From positions 29,347,513 through 29,411,512 of the forward strand of contig CM057147.1 in the NCBI GenBank assembly GCA_029964075.1: a DNA stretch of 64,000 nt. Direction: 5' to 3'. The notes under the pieces are model-generated. The model was not told the origin of the DNA. It ran no database searches and worked only from the letters and a program-made list of their open reading frames with translations. Origin of the DNA: Patiria pectinifera (Eukaryota; Echinodermata; Asteroidea; Valvatida; Asterinidae). Below are positions 24,321-36,592 of the stretch, one piece after another; position 1 is the stretch's first letter, and every line of letters begins with the position of its first letter. Made by a program: the position numbers and the translations under genes.

Positions 24321-24699
24321 AAGAATTGGACACTATTTGCAAAAAATCTGGAGCTTTTTCTGCCGATTCAAGGAGTTATAAAACTGAAGCAGGTAATTCA
24401 AAAATTTAACCTGTCTAAAATTTAGCTCAGTAGACTAGATATCGCACTGTTTGTGACAACTTCGAAAATGCATCTTCCTTTTTCTCGATGCCAAGCAAAG
24501 GTTTCTGTTGTAGCGCGATGGTTTATCCTAACCATCGTCAGGAAATGATGGTAATTTCTCTTTTTTTCAAAAATGACAGCCTACTAGGTGCAAGTATTTC
24601 CCAGGAGGCTTGATCATTTATTTACTACAACCAAGTTGGATATTTCATGATATTTTCAAAGTTTCACTTTTGACCGTTTGCAAGTGGTGTTCACTACCT
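24321..24699. mobile_element. TTAA-flanked element
   Basis: TTAA is at 24317-24320 and 24700-24703. The ends read AAGAATTGGACACTATTTGC on the left and the complement of GCAAGTGGTGTTCACTACCT on the right. The interior is non-coding. The ends resemble the AAAGGCAGTGGACACTATT family that I associate with echinoderms and hemichordates (from memory). Confidence 0.6.
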
Positions 24700-25441
24700 T
24701 TAATCAATGTAGCAATATTGCAAATCTCACTCAATTACTAATATGTACCTTTTTAAAAAATAATACAGCATATAACGAATAAAAAAGACATCTTGATAAA
24801 AATATTTGTAACAACGAATTTAATTTTTGAGAAAAAGTTTGCTCAAAGTGACGACAAGGTTTGTCCCAAATACCTTGTGGAAATTGCTCTGCCGGATTGC
24901 ATCATGAAATTTTTGCAGTTGGTCTTGGGACACTTACGTGCGATAAGCAACTAGTCAGGAGACCAAAAGCATTGTGCATATGATGTTTGTTTTTTTCAAA
25001 ATTTTAGTAGCCACAAGTTCCACTTCAACTGGTTAGTTGTGCATCGGAATTTGGCCAATTGTGTTGCTTCAATCGAAGAAAAAAAATATATGCATAAAAC
25101 GAAAATGATCCGTTGTACCTTGGGTTTTTGCTCATCAGGGTTTTCCTTCTCCCTGCCGAAACCTTGAAATATTCCCCCTTGTTTCTCTTAGTTCAAGGAT
25201 TCTACTAAGAGTGGACAATGGGGGAAATGGATCAAGGAGGACAAGGGCTAAATAAAATATAAACAATTAAACCGAGCTACGATCCAGTCATGGGGCATAT
25301 CACGTGTCAAGTTTGCAGCCAAAAAGTTATCAAAGATCGTCTCCAAATGGGGAAAAATTGTTTGTCAGCCAAGTATCTCGCATACCTTGTTTAGCACTTA
25401 AATCAGCAGAATAAACAAAAGTACAAACCGTTACCAGAACT

Positions 25442-26189
25442 CAGTGGCGTACGCAGGATTTTTTCAAGGGGGGTGTTTCAAAATTGGATGTCGTCATTTA
25501 TGACGCTAGAAATGAAGATGGTAAATTGTGTTGGCGCCAGAAATAAAAGATAGTATCAGTGGGCTAAACTTAACGCTAAATTAAAAGTCGGGAGTTTGTG
25601 TTGGCGCCAGAATTAAAAGAGGGTATATTTCGACTCCGTTTGACACTATACATAAAAGTCAGGAGATCGTGTAAGAATCCATGTTTGTTTTTTTACACGA
25701 ACATTGGAACGTTCCGATTTTTAGGTCCTAAAATAAAAGAAAAAAGGGGATCAGATTAAAACGGAACAGTCGGCAGGTATGGACTATTAATATGAACTAC
25801 CTCGAAAATGTTTGAAGGTCGTTAACTTAAGTTAGTAGATACCTTTATGAAAGGCGAAAATTTAACCTTCTGGGTGCCTCTTCCGCGAGGAGGTTAAGAA
25901 TCTCGTCCGTATTGACCTCTGTCTCACGGTGAATGTTAAGCATTGCCAAGCCATCATCCACCCCTTATTACATTACAGATTTACAGTATCAACACATCTA
26001 CACTGAAAAGGCATATTATGATTTGACTAGAAAAAGGTGGACTTGTATGGATGTTGGTTTGTAAGTGGGTAATTCCATGAACATTTTACGAAATGCCAAA
26101 TTGTCAAGATTGGTTTAGCTGCAAATCTCCAGTTGTTTTCAACTATATGCAGGACCAAAACACCCCCCCCCCCCCTGCGTACGCGCCTG
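25442..26189. mobile_element. non-autonomous hAT-like element with 8-bp TSD
   Basis: The ends are CAGTGGCGTACGCAGG and the complement of CCTGCGTACGCGCCTG. The TSD is CCAGAACT (25434-25441 and 26190-26197). A G run lies inside the left end and a C run inside the right end. The interior has a short repeat, TGTGTTGGCGCCAGAA, at about 25529 and 25595. It is 748 bp and has no transposase. Confidence 0.88.
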
Positions 26190-26639
26190 CCAGAACTAGT
26201 TCAACTGCAAATGTCCGACTAACAAAATAAAAAAACAAGGAGAAGACGTATAATCTTATGTTCCATCTTGCATTTATATATTTTTTATTTGAACTGTAAA
26301 TGTTCCCGTTGGTCTGTTAAATTGGCATTTTTTGAGGCAGTTAAGTTGCATTGCCGGGAAAACGTAGTGAAAAGGTTACCCGTAGTACACAGGCGAAGGC
26401 TGATTGTACAGTTTTGACAATAAATCATAATGCAATCAAACGAGAAGTTGTCATTTGCAATGAAAATGTTGAGTGTTACCATAAAATTACAAACGGTCTG
26501 AATGATGGAGGAAGGTCATAATTAAGTTTCAGCATTGGACTCTTCAACAAACGTAAACTTGATCTTATTACAATCTGCGAGACCGTCTGCGACGAAAAAG
26601 TCGATTCAACTTTTATTCAAGTTAGTCAACTATCTATAG

Positions 26640-27815
26640 AGCAAGTTTTACTCGGCCTCCGAGAAATGTTCGCTCCTAAAAGGAACCGAGACCGCGGTCT
26701 CCCGCGACGCCAAAATGGCTGCACGTCCATAGAAAAATACGGAGAATTTCTTCCGCCAAATCAAGCACTTCAGGTCGTCCTAGTTGTCCGTACGGACCGG
26801 CGATCCGTTTTGTCGATTTTTGTGTGACTGCGTTCAAGATCGCGACCGCGAAGCCAAAATGGCTCCACGTCCATAGGAAATTACGGAGAATTTCTTCCGC
26901 CAAATCAAGCACTTCAGGTCGTCCTAATTCTTCCGTACGGACCGGCGATCTGTTTTGTCGATTTTTTATGACTGCGTTCAAGATCGCGATATTTGAAACA
27001 ATGCTTCGATCCTTCGTTGATCCCAAACAGGCCCCCGAAATTATAACGCGACACTGAATTATACCGTGACGTGGCGGGCTGGGCAGCGAACTCACAACGC
27101 TCAGCCTTGGTGGAAGCATAGAGCTAGTGGAAGCATGGAGCTGTAAACACATTATGGAAGCAACAGCACTCTATCACGCGACGTCACATGCTTGTGCTTC
27201 AAATAGCGAGCACCGTAGACCCAACCTCGTTTCCAGGGCGTGGAGCAGGCTGCAGTACGCGTTGCCATCGACGGTTTTACGCATAGCCCGGAAGTACTAC
27301 GCGGTGTAGACTTTCGATTGGTCAGACCGCGCAAGACATCCTAATGTGTAGTCCTTCTGAGTATTCGTTGCACTCGGCGCACGGGCGGCAAGCAAAGCAC
27401 AGGAAAGAATAGGGACACTTGGTGGCCACGCACCATGGAGATTTTTTTTTGCCAAGGTCACCCCATACTACCGTTCTGTGAACACTTTTGCAGAACGGCC
27501 GAGTAGAACACGTCAACGAAACCCTACGTTGACCTCGCTGACCTCGTACAGTCTAGACTCGCAGAAAAGCCAGCACAGGGGGCGGCCAGGCAGTCAACGT
27601 GAAAGCGCAGACGACGGCAAATTCCTGCGCAAAACGCAGTCACGAAAAATCGACGAAACGGATCGCCGGTCCGTACCGGAAAATCAGGACGACCCGAAGT
27701 GTCCGACCTTTCCACGGACGTGGAGCGATTTTGGCGCCGCGGGAGCCCGCGGTCTCGGATCCTTTCGAGGAGCAAACATCGTCTCGGAGGCGAGTAAACT
27801 TCTCTCTTATATATA
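26640..27815. mobile_element. long-TIR element with an internally duplicated terminus
   Basis: The left terminal region (about 26650-26840) and the complement of 27615-27805 share TTACTCG, CCTCCGAGA, CCGAGACCGCGG, GCCAAAAT, CGGACCGGCGATC and TGACTGCGTT. The distal half of the left TIR is repeated in tandem (about 26700-26835 and 26850-26985). The open frames here are byproducts. No TSD could be fixed and the exact ends are uncertain. Confidence 0.65.
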
Positions 27816-27882
27816 TAGATTTTGAGTCGGGTAAAGGGGAGGGGGTTGTATTTTGAGCTGGGGAAAGGGGAGGGATTGTCGG

Positions 27883-28890
27883 TAGTCTAAGGGCTATAGA
27901 CGTTGTTTGTTTGATACTCGACAACCCGCCGCCACAAGAGGGCGTTATCACGACTAGCCATATCGCCTACGAACCCGTGAGCAAGAAAGTCTAAGCCAAT
28001 TGCTTAAATTTCCCCCCGAAAAATGGGGGAAATTAGTGCGCATTCGATACTTTTGCTGGCAGACACGGTCCATTCTCAGTCTCACTCATACTTCACACCA
28101 CAAAAAGGCTGACCAGTGAAGTTGCACAAAAGTCTTGCTGCATCTTGTGTGCTACTGGAAAAAATTTAAGAGTTAATTTGGGTTCAGAAGTACTATGAAA
28201 TGTTTTGAATGCGCGCCGCAAAAACAAAACTATATTTGGCCAAACAGGTGCGTGTGCTTTATGCAACAAATAATAATCGGCCTGGACGTTGTTTCTCACG
28301 GGTTCTTGGGCAATATTGGTGCAACCCTTAATTAAAATGCTCATAGACACCAGTGCTAAATGCTCTTACTTCAAAATTCTTTTACAAATACTTAGAACTC
28401 TCAAAGGTATTTAAACTGCACATAAAAATGATCATCAACATGTCATCTTTCATTTTCTTTTCATTTTTGGGTCGGCTGACCATTGACTTCTCGAGATATT
28501 CTCGAGAAGACGACCCCTTTTTTCCCAAAAGCGGAAACGTAGCCATCTTGAAAAATGATCCCTCCAAAACATGGCAAAATAGCCCCACTTTCGAGCCTAA
28601 TTGTATCCAAAATGTTCAGAATTGGAAGCCCAAAGTCCGGGACAGAGGTTCATTGCCATATATCTCTTCAATTCCCCAATTTTATGGCTCAGAACTCTCT
28701 AATAAAGACTATTTTGCCGGTACAACTTTTATTCATGAGCTCGGTGGATGGGTTTAGGCTTATTAAAATTCCCGGTGTGCACCTGTTTATATGTCTGTGG
28801 TGTGCACCCACATGGTAGGTCGTGATAACGCCCTCTCGTGGCGACGGGTTATCGCCGCCGCGGTTTATCGAGTTTCAAACAAACAAGGTT
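27883..28890. mobile_element. TAGTCTA element, copy in duplication unit 1
   Basis: It starts TAGTCTAAGGGCTATAGACG after GATTGTCGG and ends with a degraded inverted terminus (GTTATCG, CAAACAAACAAGG) near 28890. The interior of about 1 kb is collinear with 40032-41905 without the hAT insertion. It carries the uninterrupted target CCCGTGAGCAAGAAAG at 27975-27990. Confidence 0.7.
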
Positions 28891-29989
28891 TAGCTACGGC
28901 CGTACGGAACAGTATATAACCATCCGCGTTACTGCGACATTCCACGTTTCCACGATAGCCCATCCCATTCCACGTTCCCTCGATAGCCTATATATAGCCC
29001 GGAATTCCACGTTTCCGTGGTACGCTTTCATGGAATTCAGCGTTTTTACGATAGGCTATTACCGTAACGGCTATTTTATGAAGGCATTCCGCTTTGTTAA
29101 GATATTTTATGATGGAATTCCATGCTTCCAATTATCTAACCTCAGTAATGCAGTACTGTGGATGGCTATAATACGCTTCCGTATCAAGCCGCTAGACAAG
29201 CTAGGTGGTTGGTTGCAGCCAGCATTGTATATACCACGTATGTTTCAGCCTCATAGACCGTGCGTGCATTTAGCTCGTCTTTAGTTCGTCTATAGTTCGT
29301 CATGCGCAATGGTTTCGCATGCAAACAGCAGTAGCAGACGACGCACTGAACGATTGTCTGGTTCTCATGTCTTAAAATGTATCCTTCTCGAACGTACTTA
29401 AAAGATGATTCAAACAAAAAATTATCACTAGACCAAGTGACCTAAGATATAAATTGTCTCTACAGTGTGGTAACAGGGCAATTTTTTTTCTCTCAAAAAT
29501 ATACATGTATATATAAAAAAAAATTATGGACCAAAACCGTACAAAATGAAACGGAAAAACATCGTTCACGTTTGAGTTTGATTTACACATTTCGTAAATT
29601 TGACGGGTTTACCTTATATCAGCCGTAGTACCTTCGAAAAGGATGATAGATAATCTTCATTTCACAGGTGATTTGATGTAAAAAGCAAACCTGTAGCTTA
29701 TACAAATCGTCATTTTTCGAGTAAACCCATTTTGAAAGCTTCTTGCACAAATAAACTGGTCCCAGTGCCCTCTATGATCGTACTTAACTGCATTTCAGGG
29801 GCGGGAACCAGTCAGTTGTAAATCGTTTCAGTTAAATGTACACATTTCCAACGCGTCGAAAGATTATAAAATGATCGACATGTACGTATTCTCTCTTTTC
29901 ACTTTATAATGAAATCGATTTTCTCTTGCTTAGTACAACTTGAGTCTTTTTCACTATTAACGATTAGCTACTGATCAGAGGTGTTCTTC

Positions 29990-30275
29990 TTGATTGTGAT
30001 AATGATTTTGTTCTATCATCATGTTTACCTACATATTATTGTAATTTATTTTTATTTATTCCGGTTTGCCTTCCATCCCCTTTGTCTTGTTTCGCTCATG
30101 TTTTGTTGTGTTTATAATCCATTTGTCTGTGTATATAATCATGCTAATTATCGGGGTCCATACCCACAAGCAAAGCTTTCTTAAGGATTCCTTATCTCTA
30201 TTAATTGTATTTATTATCTGCTTATTACCTTGTATTCATGTAAATTATGAGATGAAATAAAGTTCAAGTTCAAGT
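29990..30275 (+). mobile_element. probable LINE 3' tail
   Basis: AT-rich sequence ends in ATGAAATAAAG followed by short tandem GTTCAA units, a form typical of non-LTR retrotransposon 3' ends. A similar tail, GGAATAAAGTAAAGTAAA, follows at about 30352-30370. No reverse-transcriptase coding remains. Confidence 0.4.
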
Positions 30276-31205
30276 ATCTTATTTGTTTTAACATACCTAA
30301 TTTATTTTGAAGAATTATACATGTATTTGTATTTTGCATTGTACCATGAGGTGGAATAAAGTAAAGTAAATCGTCCACTGGGTTTTCTGGAATTTTATCT
30401 CATAATCGGATTTCAATGCTCTCATGCATGACTTCATTAGCCTGTGCAACTTCTCCATTGTTGTCCTGTATTGCGCATCGGCAATAGCAAGGCCCTAAAT
30501 AGTTGGAGTAGAGAGGCTGTGCAATAAACAGTGGTATATGCTGGATGCCTGCCCAAGTATTACACTGAATGAGTATGGTTCAAAGCAGCATAAGGAATAA
30601 TTAAAGAATTATTTTCAAACTAAACATGCATGTTTGTCTTGAAGCCGTGACATAAAATGCACAGAAAACACACAACGGCGCGTACATCATACATACTCCT
30701 GCCTACTGATTGGCTATAGCAATTTGGCGTCAACCCTCTTATGCTGATTGGCTGACTAGAATCCAAACGCTGATTGGCTGCCTTAAAATCCGGCCGCTGC
30801 AAATAGAAACAAGATGCGTGTACTACGTCCGCAATCGTGCGAGATTAAACAGCAAACAGGGAAATTTGCACACGACACCAGCCCAATGTTTGCGTCGTTC
30901 ATTTATATCTGATAGAATGTGATAATTTCATGGGGTGTAATTTTGTACCAGTAATTGTTTTCACTTTGAGCAATGTTTACACATTATTTCACCATATTCC
31001 AATGATATTACCAATGTTCCTACAAAAAAGGTTTCAATCCTATCTGCGGAAGGGAAACATTGGCTCTGACTAGCTTGTATACATGTACAACCTGTTCAAA
31101 AAATGACATGTGTTTAGCAATTAAACACTGATGTTTAGGAGTTGAACACGTAATTGTTAGCGTCTAAACTTGTTTACAAAGTGATAGCAAGATTGCGTTT
31201 GATTG

Positions 31206-34200
31206 CTAAACAGTTCCGAGTGGCTTATTTACCACAACTGCATCCCAATCCAAATTGAGCCAGATCTCGTCCCCATTCCGTTCCGAGCAATCACTGCTGG
31301 CCAGATGCTCCATCACCCAGGTCTGTAGATCCTCAGACGCTGCCTCCCTGAAGCACACGGTAACGGTCAGGAAATCCAGCAGCAAGTTGCCTTCCTCCGA
31401 AGCTCGGTCGAAGCACGTGGTGATGTTTATACGCTGTGGTTGGTGGTACTGTTTGTACGCGATGCCCTGGCGGTCTAGCCCGCTGCGCACATCGCCAGAT
31501 GAAAGGTTGATGTAATTTTCATGAAAACGCCGGAAGCCATTCAAAAAACGTGTAAACCCGCCGTCGTCTAAGATAAAAATAAAGATTCACAAATTATGCA
31601 TTAAGATACAAATAGGATGGTGACCGCTCGATTAGCCAAAGGTTCGTTAGTACGAAGGCTCGTTAGTGCGACGGTTGAATAGTCCGAAGATTCGATAGTC
31701 CGAAGGTTCGATAGTCCGAAAGTTCGATAGTCCGAGGGTTCGATAGTCCGAAGCCAAGGGGCTCATTATTTTGTCCGAAAATACAGGGTGAGTAAAAACA
31801 ACCCGAAACCCAAATGTCTCTATTGAAGATAAAGCCCACTTCATAGGCTTTCTTTTAGTACAAGAATCATCCCCCGGCCCCAGAAAAAGTTCAGGCCCCC
31901 CCGCCCAAGTCGCGCCGCCCACACTGAATATTAGGCATCCGAGAAAAGCACAGCCATATGAGTTACCACAATAAGCTGGAAGAACATAAAGTCCCTTTTT
32001 CGGCGATGGTGTTCGTATTTTTCACAAAAACTTTTTTTCGTGAGTGGCTGTTTATGGCGGTAGTTATTGTCTAACGATGGTCTAATGTAGCCACGTTTTA
32101 GCGCCCCCATGGGGAGATGGTGCCCTCCCCCACGATTTGATGTGACGGAGGTCGGGTGTCCGGTGGAAAAAACCCTGTCTACCTTTCAGCAAAGTCTTTG
32201 AGCGCCCCTCCATTGTAACCTAAAGCCCCCGCCCCACACGCCCCCCCGGCTAGGATGAGAACACTGGCTACGCCGCTTGGACCCCATTAGGACAATCGCC
32301 GAACTGTGGTCTCGTTGCCGCTGTAGTTGTGTTGGTTGCCGTTGTCGTCGTTGTTGTGGTTGATGTAATTTATGTATTTACCTTTTTAGGGCGAAATATA
32401 TTATGTCAGGCTAATGTTTGTTTTTGGACTTTCAATTTTTTTATGGTACGTGTGGTCTCGTTCCTGATGTAATGATCACGCTGTTGTTGTTGTTGCGGTA
32501 AAGGTTGTGTTTATACCGTTTTTTTATTTGAAAAGGGTAATATATAAAGCCCACGTTTGTTTTAGACTTACCTGATCTCACAATCACCAGCATAACTCCA
32601 CCGTTTTCCAAACGGCTGTACAAATACGCCAACCAGCTGTCCAGAGCATCTTCCGCGTGGTACATGGAGTGAATTGCGCTGATGAAATGAAACTTGGTCA
32701 AATCTCCCGCCTTTTTGTACTGCTCGATCGTCTGCTGCCGCCAGTCACAAGTAACACCGAGTAGTTGGTGAGCCTTAGATTCGGCCAATGCCTTGTATCG
32801 GCCTAGCAGCTCATTAGAAGGATCAACTACACGATTATCGATGCGTGGAAATTTTCGTAAGAGCTGTTTTAAAATGGCGCAATCGATCTCACCTGGGTCA
32901 GAAAACGGACGGAAACATGACAAGAAACATTAGTAACTAAACTAGGTTTTTGTATACTACATAGAAAGCAATCCGTGTTTGAAGCATGCCAAACGTTATT
33001 CAAATTAGCTGTTTCCTGTTCTCGTTCCGTTTTAAGAACACAATTTAAGAACTTGGGATGCGCCATACTCGAACGTTTGTGTGAAAACCGGATTTTGCAT
33101 TTGGTCACCATCTTCCTCATAGACCTGTTTACATTGCACTTATGCGTTATCTCATAAACTTAACTATAGTCGGCCCTTTTGTTTTGCCACCTTTGCGCTG
33201 TCGGAATACCTATCAGTTTCCTCAGGGATGATTGCCGCCTAAAACCCACGAAATTGTTAAACTTGTTACATTGTATCTGTTGTGGCAGCTCAGGTTACAC
33301 GATCGTTTCCAGTGGTAGATTTGCTATACCAATGCCGGGGCCGTATCATAAATCCGACAATGTCATTCATATGTCATTCATTGCGATGTACAATACACAA
33401 CCATCACTGATTATTTCGTTCAAGAGTAATAATGAAAGAAATTAATTGGTCATTAGTCAGCTAAAATTGCTTGTTGTACTTTGACACCTGATGACGCCAT
33501 ATCATGTTGTTAGAGTCATGCACCACAAGATGACAGTTGATATGTGTTGAATCAAGCCATAAACGGTTAAGAAAAAACATATATATTGTTCAAAAAAGAA
33601 AGAAAGAAAGATTTATTAGAACAATTCTAAACAGTTTCCGGGTAATTGTGCCCGACTGTGCACTCAATTAATCTATAACATTTCCACATTTTCTTATACT
33701 GATACGTTATCGGTTGATACAGTATCCGTTTTGTGGTGATACATTATCGGATACATTTTTTTGGTAACTACATCATCCGTCGACAGGTCGAAACCTCAAA
33801 GGACCCCTTATATTGTTAGCACCGGCCTCGTGAACGGCGCTGTTTGGAAAGTTAGTAATAGGAAGCGTTAAATAGATTGAAGGGCCATTCTCCGCTAAAG
33901 TGTTCAAATGTGCCATTTTTGTGTCGCTTGTGTTTCTAAAAAGTATGGAGTGTGTTCGATAATATACAAATAATGAATGTTTGTGAGTGCAATGTTAAGA
34001 ACAATTTCATGAGGTGACAGATGAAATGTTCCATTCCGCGAGGCGATGCCGAGTGGAATGGAACTTTTCATCTGTCACCAAATGACATTATTCTTACCAT
34101 TGCATGAAAGTAAAACATTCATTATTTGTTTTATATAACACCTGAATAAATCCTCGTCATCTGATTGGTTGGCTTTTAATATATTCAAGTTAAAATTGTT

Positions 34201-36592
34201 TACAAGTTTGACAAGTTCGGAGTTGTCATATTTAATTTATGCAAACTGTTCAACAGAATGAGAAATATCATATTCAATTTGTCTCAATTTAAAACTTTTC
34301 CATAAGTTTAGAACTCAAACAGTTCAGTAAGTTCAAAAGTCTGCCATTTTGCAACTAATTTTTGTGAAACGTAGACACCACAGCGCCACCATCGGCAACA
34401 GTGACAGTGCAATGGTACTTCTAATCACAGTGCAACAGTACTACCATTGCACTGCGCGTTACTACCATTGCACTGGGCGTTGCGCGCCACTCGCGCGCCG
34501 TGCGTTGGTACGAATAATTCATGACATGTGATCAACGATCCACCAATCAGATGACGGGGATTTATTCCGGTGTTGTATAATGATTTATATTAATTTTCTT
34601 CGAGACTAAGGTTTGTTTCATAAACCCATGTAGTAAGAAGGTAACAAAAATCAAGAAAATCTTAGAAATTGTGACGGTAAGGTGGTATTTGTTGCGGTTT
34701 TCTCATGTCGCCATCCAAGGTGCCTTTTTTTAAAAGTCTCCCATTCGTCTTCCATGTGTGCATATCAATGATTACCCTTTTATATTATTAGTCCATAGTA
34801 TGCCCTAAATATACAATGACAAGTCGAAAAAGATTGGCTCATTAATTTTACTTGAGCGCCTTCAGAGTGCATGTCGCCAATTTCATAACCAGATACGTTA
34901 CTATTTTTTTCGAAACGATAAACAGACTTAAAATTTCAGGAATATGCACGTTGAAGTTGCTCACAGTCTAGACCAAACTGGGTATTATATTGTACATATG
35001 GCATGAATCTAATAAGTTTTGAATTTGAATTTTTTTTAGAACTGTCAACGAAACAAATCCATGTGTTACGTATGTGTAGCGCAAGATACGTTACCTATTT
35101 TTGCCTTTCCTTTCGAGACAAGTGAAGGAAGCTGACCCCAAACACCATACCAGTCACGGTGTGTTGGGTGATGACTGATCAAGTGGCGGAAGAAGTATAG
35201 TTAAGGTCACACAGTTTGTCAATTGAAGCCTATTTCAACATGAGCTGGCCAGATACGTTACACCAAATACGTTACACCATCAGATACGTTACTGATTATG
35301 AATTCATCATGCAAATGTTATGCTGACGTCAACAAACAGGGGCTACGTCATCGATTCCCACACTGTCTACACGTTTTAAAGTTTCTTTACACATTTAATT
35401 GTGATTCATAGAGCGCATGCTTGCCGAGAAGGATTGTAATGTTGTGCTGAATTTCTGTCGAATATTCTTAAAGTTTAGAGTAGCATCATACAATGTTTTT
35501 TTAATGGTAAAATATGTAACTTGTAGAATCTGTAGATAAAAATTTTAGGAAGTGAGGGGTTGTAATTGCACAAAAACTTGATAACATGAAACCATCGTTG
35601 TTGGTTTACTTAGAATATCTTAGTATATTATGGTAACGTATCTGATCAGCTCGGTAACGTATCTATTCAAATATCAATCTTTAATTTGCGAGCGTAGCTA
35701 AGATGATGCAATTAAATGTATTGTTCAGACATTATCTCTAAGCAACAGGTACACTTAAATGATGGTTTCGAGGGTTCGGGTGGTAGTGTAGGTGGGTTGG
35801 TTGGGGTGAACTTAGGGGTGGGAGGTGGGGCAGCTCAACACACTTGGGAAAAAGAAATTCTGACCTCCATCCTGTGTGCCTGAATTCAATTTTAAATCAT
35901 TTTGGTCATAGTTGATCAGACAATTCATGTGCCTTGTTTTCATAATCTAGAAAAAACACGATGTTTTCCAATGTACCTGTCAAATACTGTCACTCAAATC
36001 CCTCTATTTTTAGTCTGTCTTTCACATGTGTAGCTCCGAAATTCACATTAACTTAAGCCTCCCCAGTTTTTGTTTCAAAGACAACTTTTCTATAAATAAA
36101 ATAGTGGTAACGTATCTGTTAGGTTGTTAAAACACGTTTTAGAAGGTTAAATTTCAAGCATTTATGTCAAAAAATATGGTTTAGTAAAAAATCAGTACTG
36201 TTTTGTTCCATGTCCTGGAGCTATTAAACTTTACGATTTTGAGCAGATTTCATATATTCATTGTAGTTGATATTTTGTAAAGTCCTAGTTCCAACTTGAA
36301 CACTTTAACGAAGAATGAGCCTGAATAACATGCTTCTTAACGGTTGCAAAAAGCGTTTATGATTTTTACAATTTGTATACCTACCGGATCCGCTACCCAC
36401 TCCAAGGATCCGTAGCCCTTCTTGTCCGTCCAGTGTGGCCTGGAGTTTACCAACCACCGCCTCGCTGAAGCGTTCACTAGCCACCCACTCCGGAAACACG
36501 TTGAATTTCCCAGAGACAGAACAGAATGTATCGAGCGTCTTGAGGTAGTGGTCTGGGTTCTTGAACAGACTCGGAAGTGATTGGGATGCCAT
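31206..36592 (-). CDS. histamine N-methyltransferase-like protein, copy 1
   Basis: Three exons on the - strand: 36592-36385, 32892-32572 and 31567-31206 (stop included), GT-AG junctions, both introns phase 1, 296 aa. HNMT-family enzymes are cytosolic and S-adenosylmethionine-dependent and methylate small amines. The family is recognised from its length (about 290 aa), an N-terminal LFKNPDHYLKTLDTF, SAM motif I LGVGSGSGEID (residues 63-73) split by intron 1, an acidic VVDPS strand (91-95), FHFISAIHSMYH and a C-terminal GNLLLDFLTVTVCF. The start has a good context (AAGATGG) and coincides with that of copy 2. The substrate is unknown: by recalled alignment the histamine-binding glutamate of the mammalian enzyme is not obvious here. 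Intron 2 carries a strand-switching satellite, and intron 1 about 2.4 kb of inserted DNA missing from copy 2. No lesions are seen. Confidence 0.88.
31630..31755. repeat. GATAGTCCGAAGGTTC satellite, short array
   Basis: About eight units of 14-16 bp (TTCGATAGTCCGAAGG and variants) lie in intron 2 of the first HNMT-like gene. The matching intron of the second gene has a much longer array (46325-47430). Confidence 0.85.
33957..34577. mobile_element. fold-back element next to a second TIR pair
   Basis: From 33957 to about 34140 the DNA is an almost complete hairpin: AATAATGAATGTTT, GGTGACAGATGAAA and GTTCCATTCC recur inverted around GCGAGGCGATGCCGAG. A second inverted pair, AATAAATCC plus CGTCATCTGATTGGT, spans about 34134-34577. 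The stretch is absent from the corresponding intron of the second HNMT-like gene. The boundaries of the two structures are approximate. Confidence 0.65.
34891..36117. repeat. AGATACGTTAC motif cluster, oriented inward
   Basis: AGATACGTTAC occurs at 34891, 35084, 35251 and 35282, with the variant AAATACGTTAC at 35265. The complement GTAACGTATCT occurs at 35633, 35654 and 36107. All left copies read forward and all right copies reverse. Intervening DNA is AT-rich and non-coding. It lies in intron 1 of the first HNMT-like gene, in DNA missing from the second copy. Confidence 0.7.

Larger units (their letters stand above)
23801..31205. other. intergenic DNA between copy 2 and the HNMT-like genes; no gene seen
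   Basis: No exon of either gene family was found, in particular no ependymin-like exon 1, 2 or 3 that could belong to the remnant at 54321. The stretch contains the elements at 24321, 25442, 26640, 27883 and a LINE tail near 29990. The start of the segmental duplication is at about 27850. Confidence 0.55.

Noticed and set aside
27478-27951. Arginine- and serine-rich overlapping frames on both strands
   Set aside because: They lie in the GC-rich TIR of the element at 26640-27815 and mirror frames in the other arm.
28353-28757. 134-residue frame inside the TAGTCTA element, with a related 92-residue frame at 41458
   Set aside because: Both are parts of the same non-coding repeat interior; the frames diverge by indels between the copies and match no family I know.
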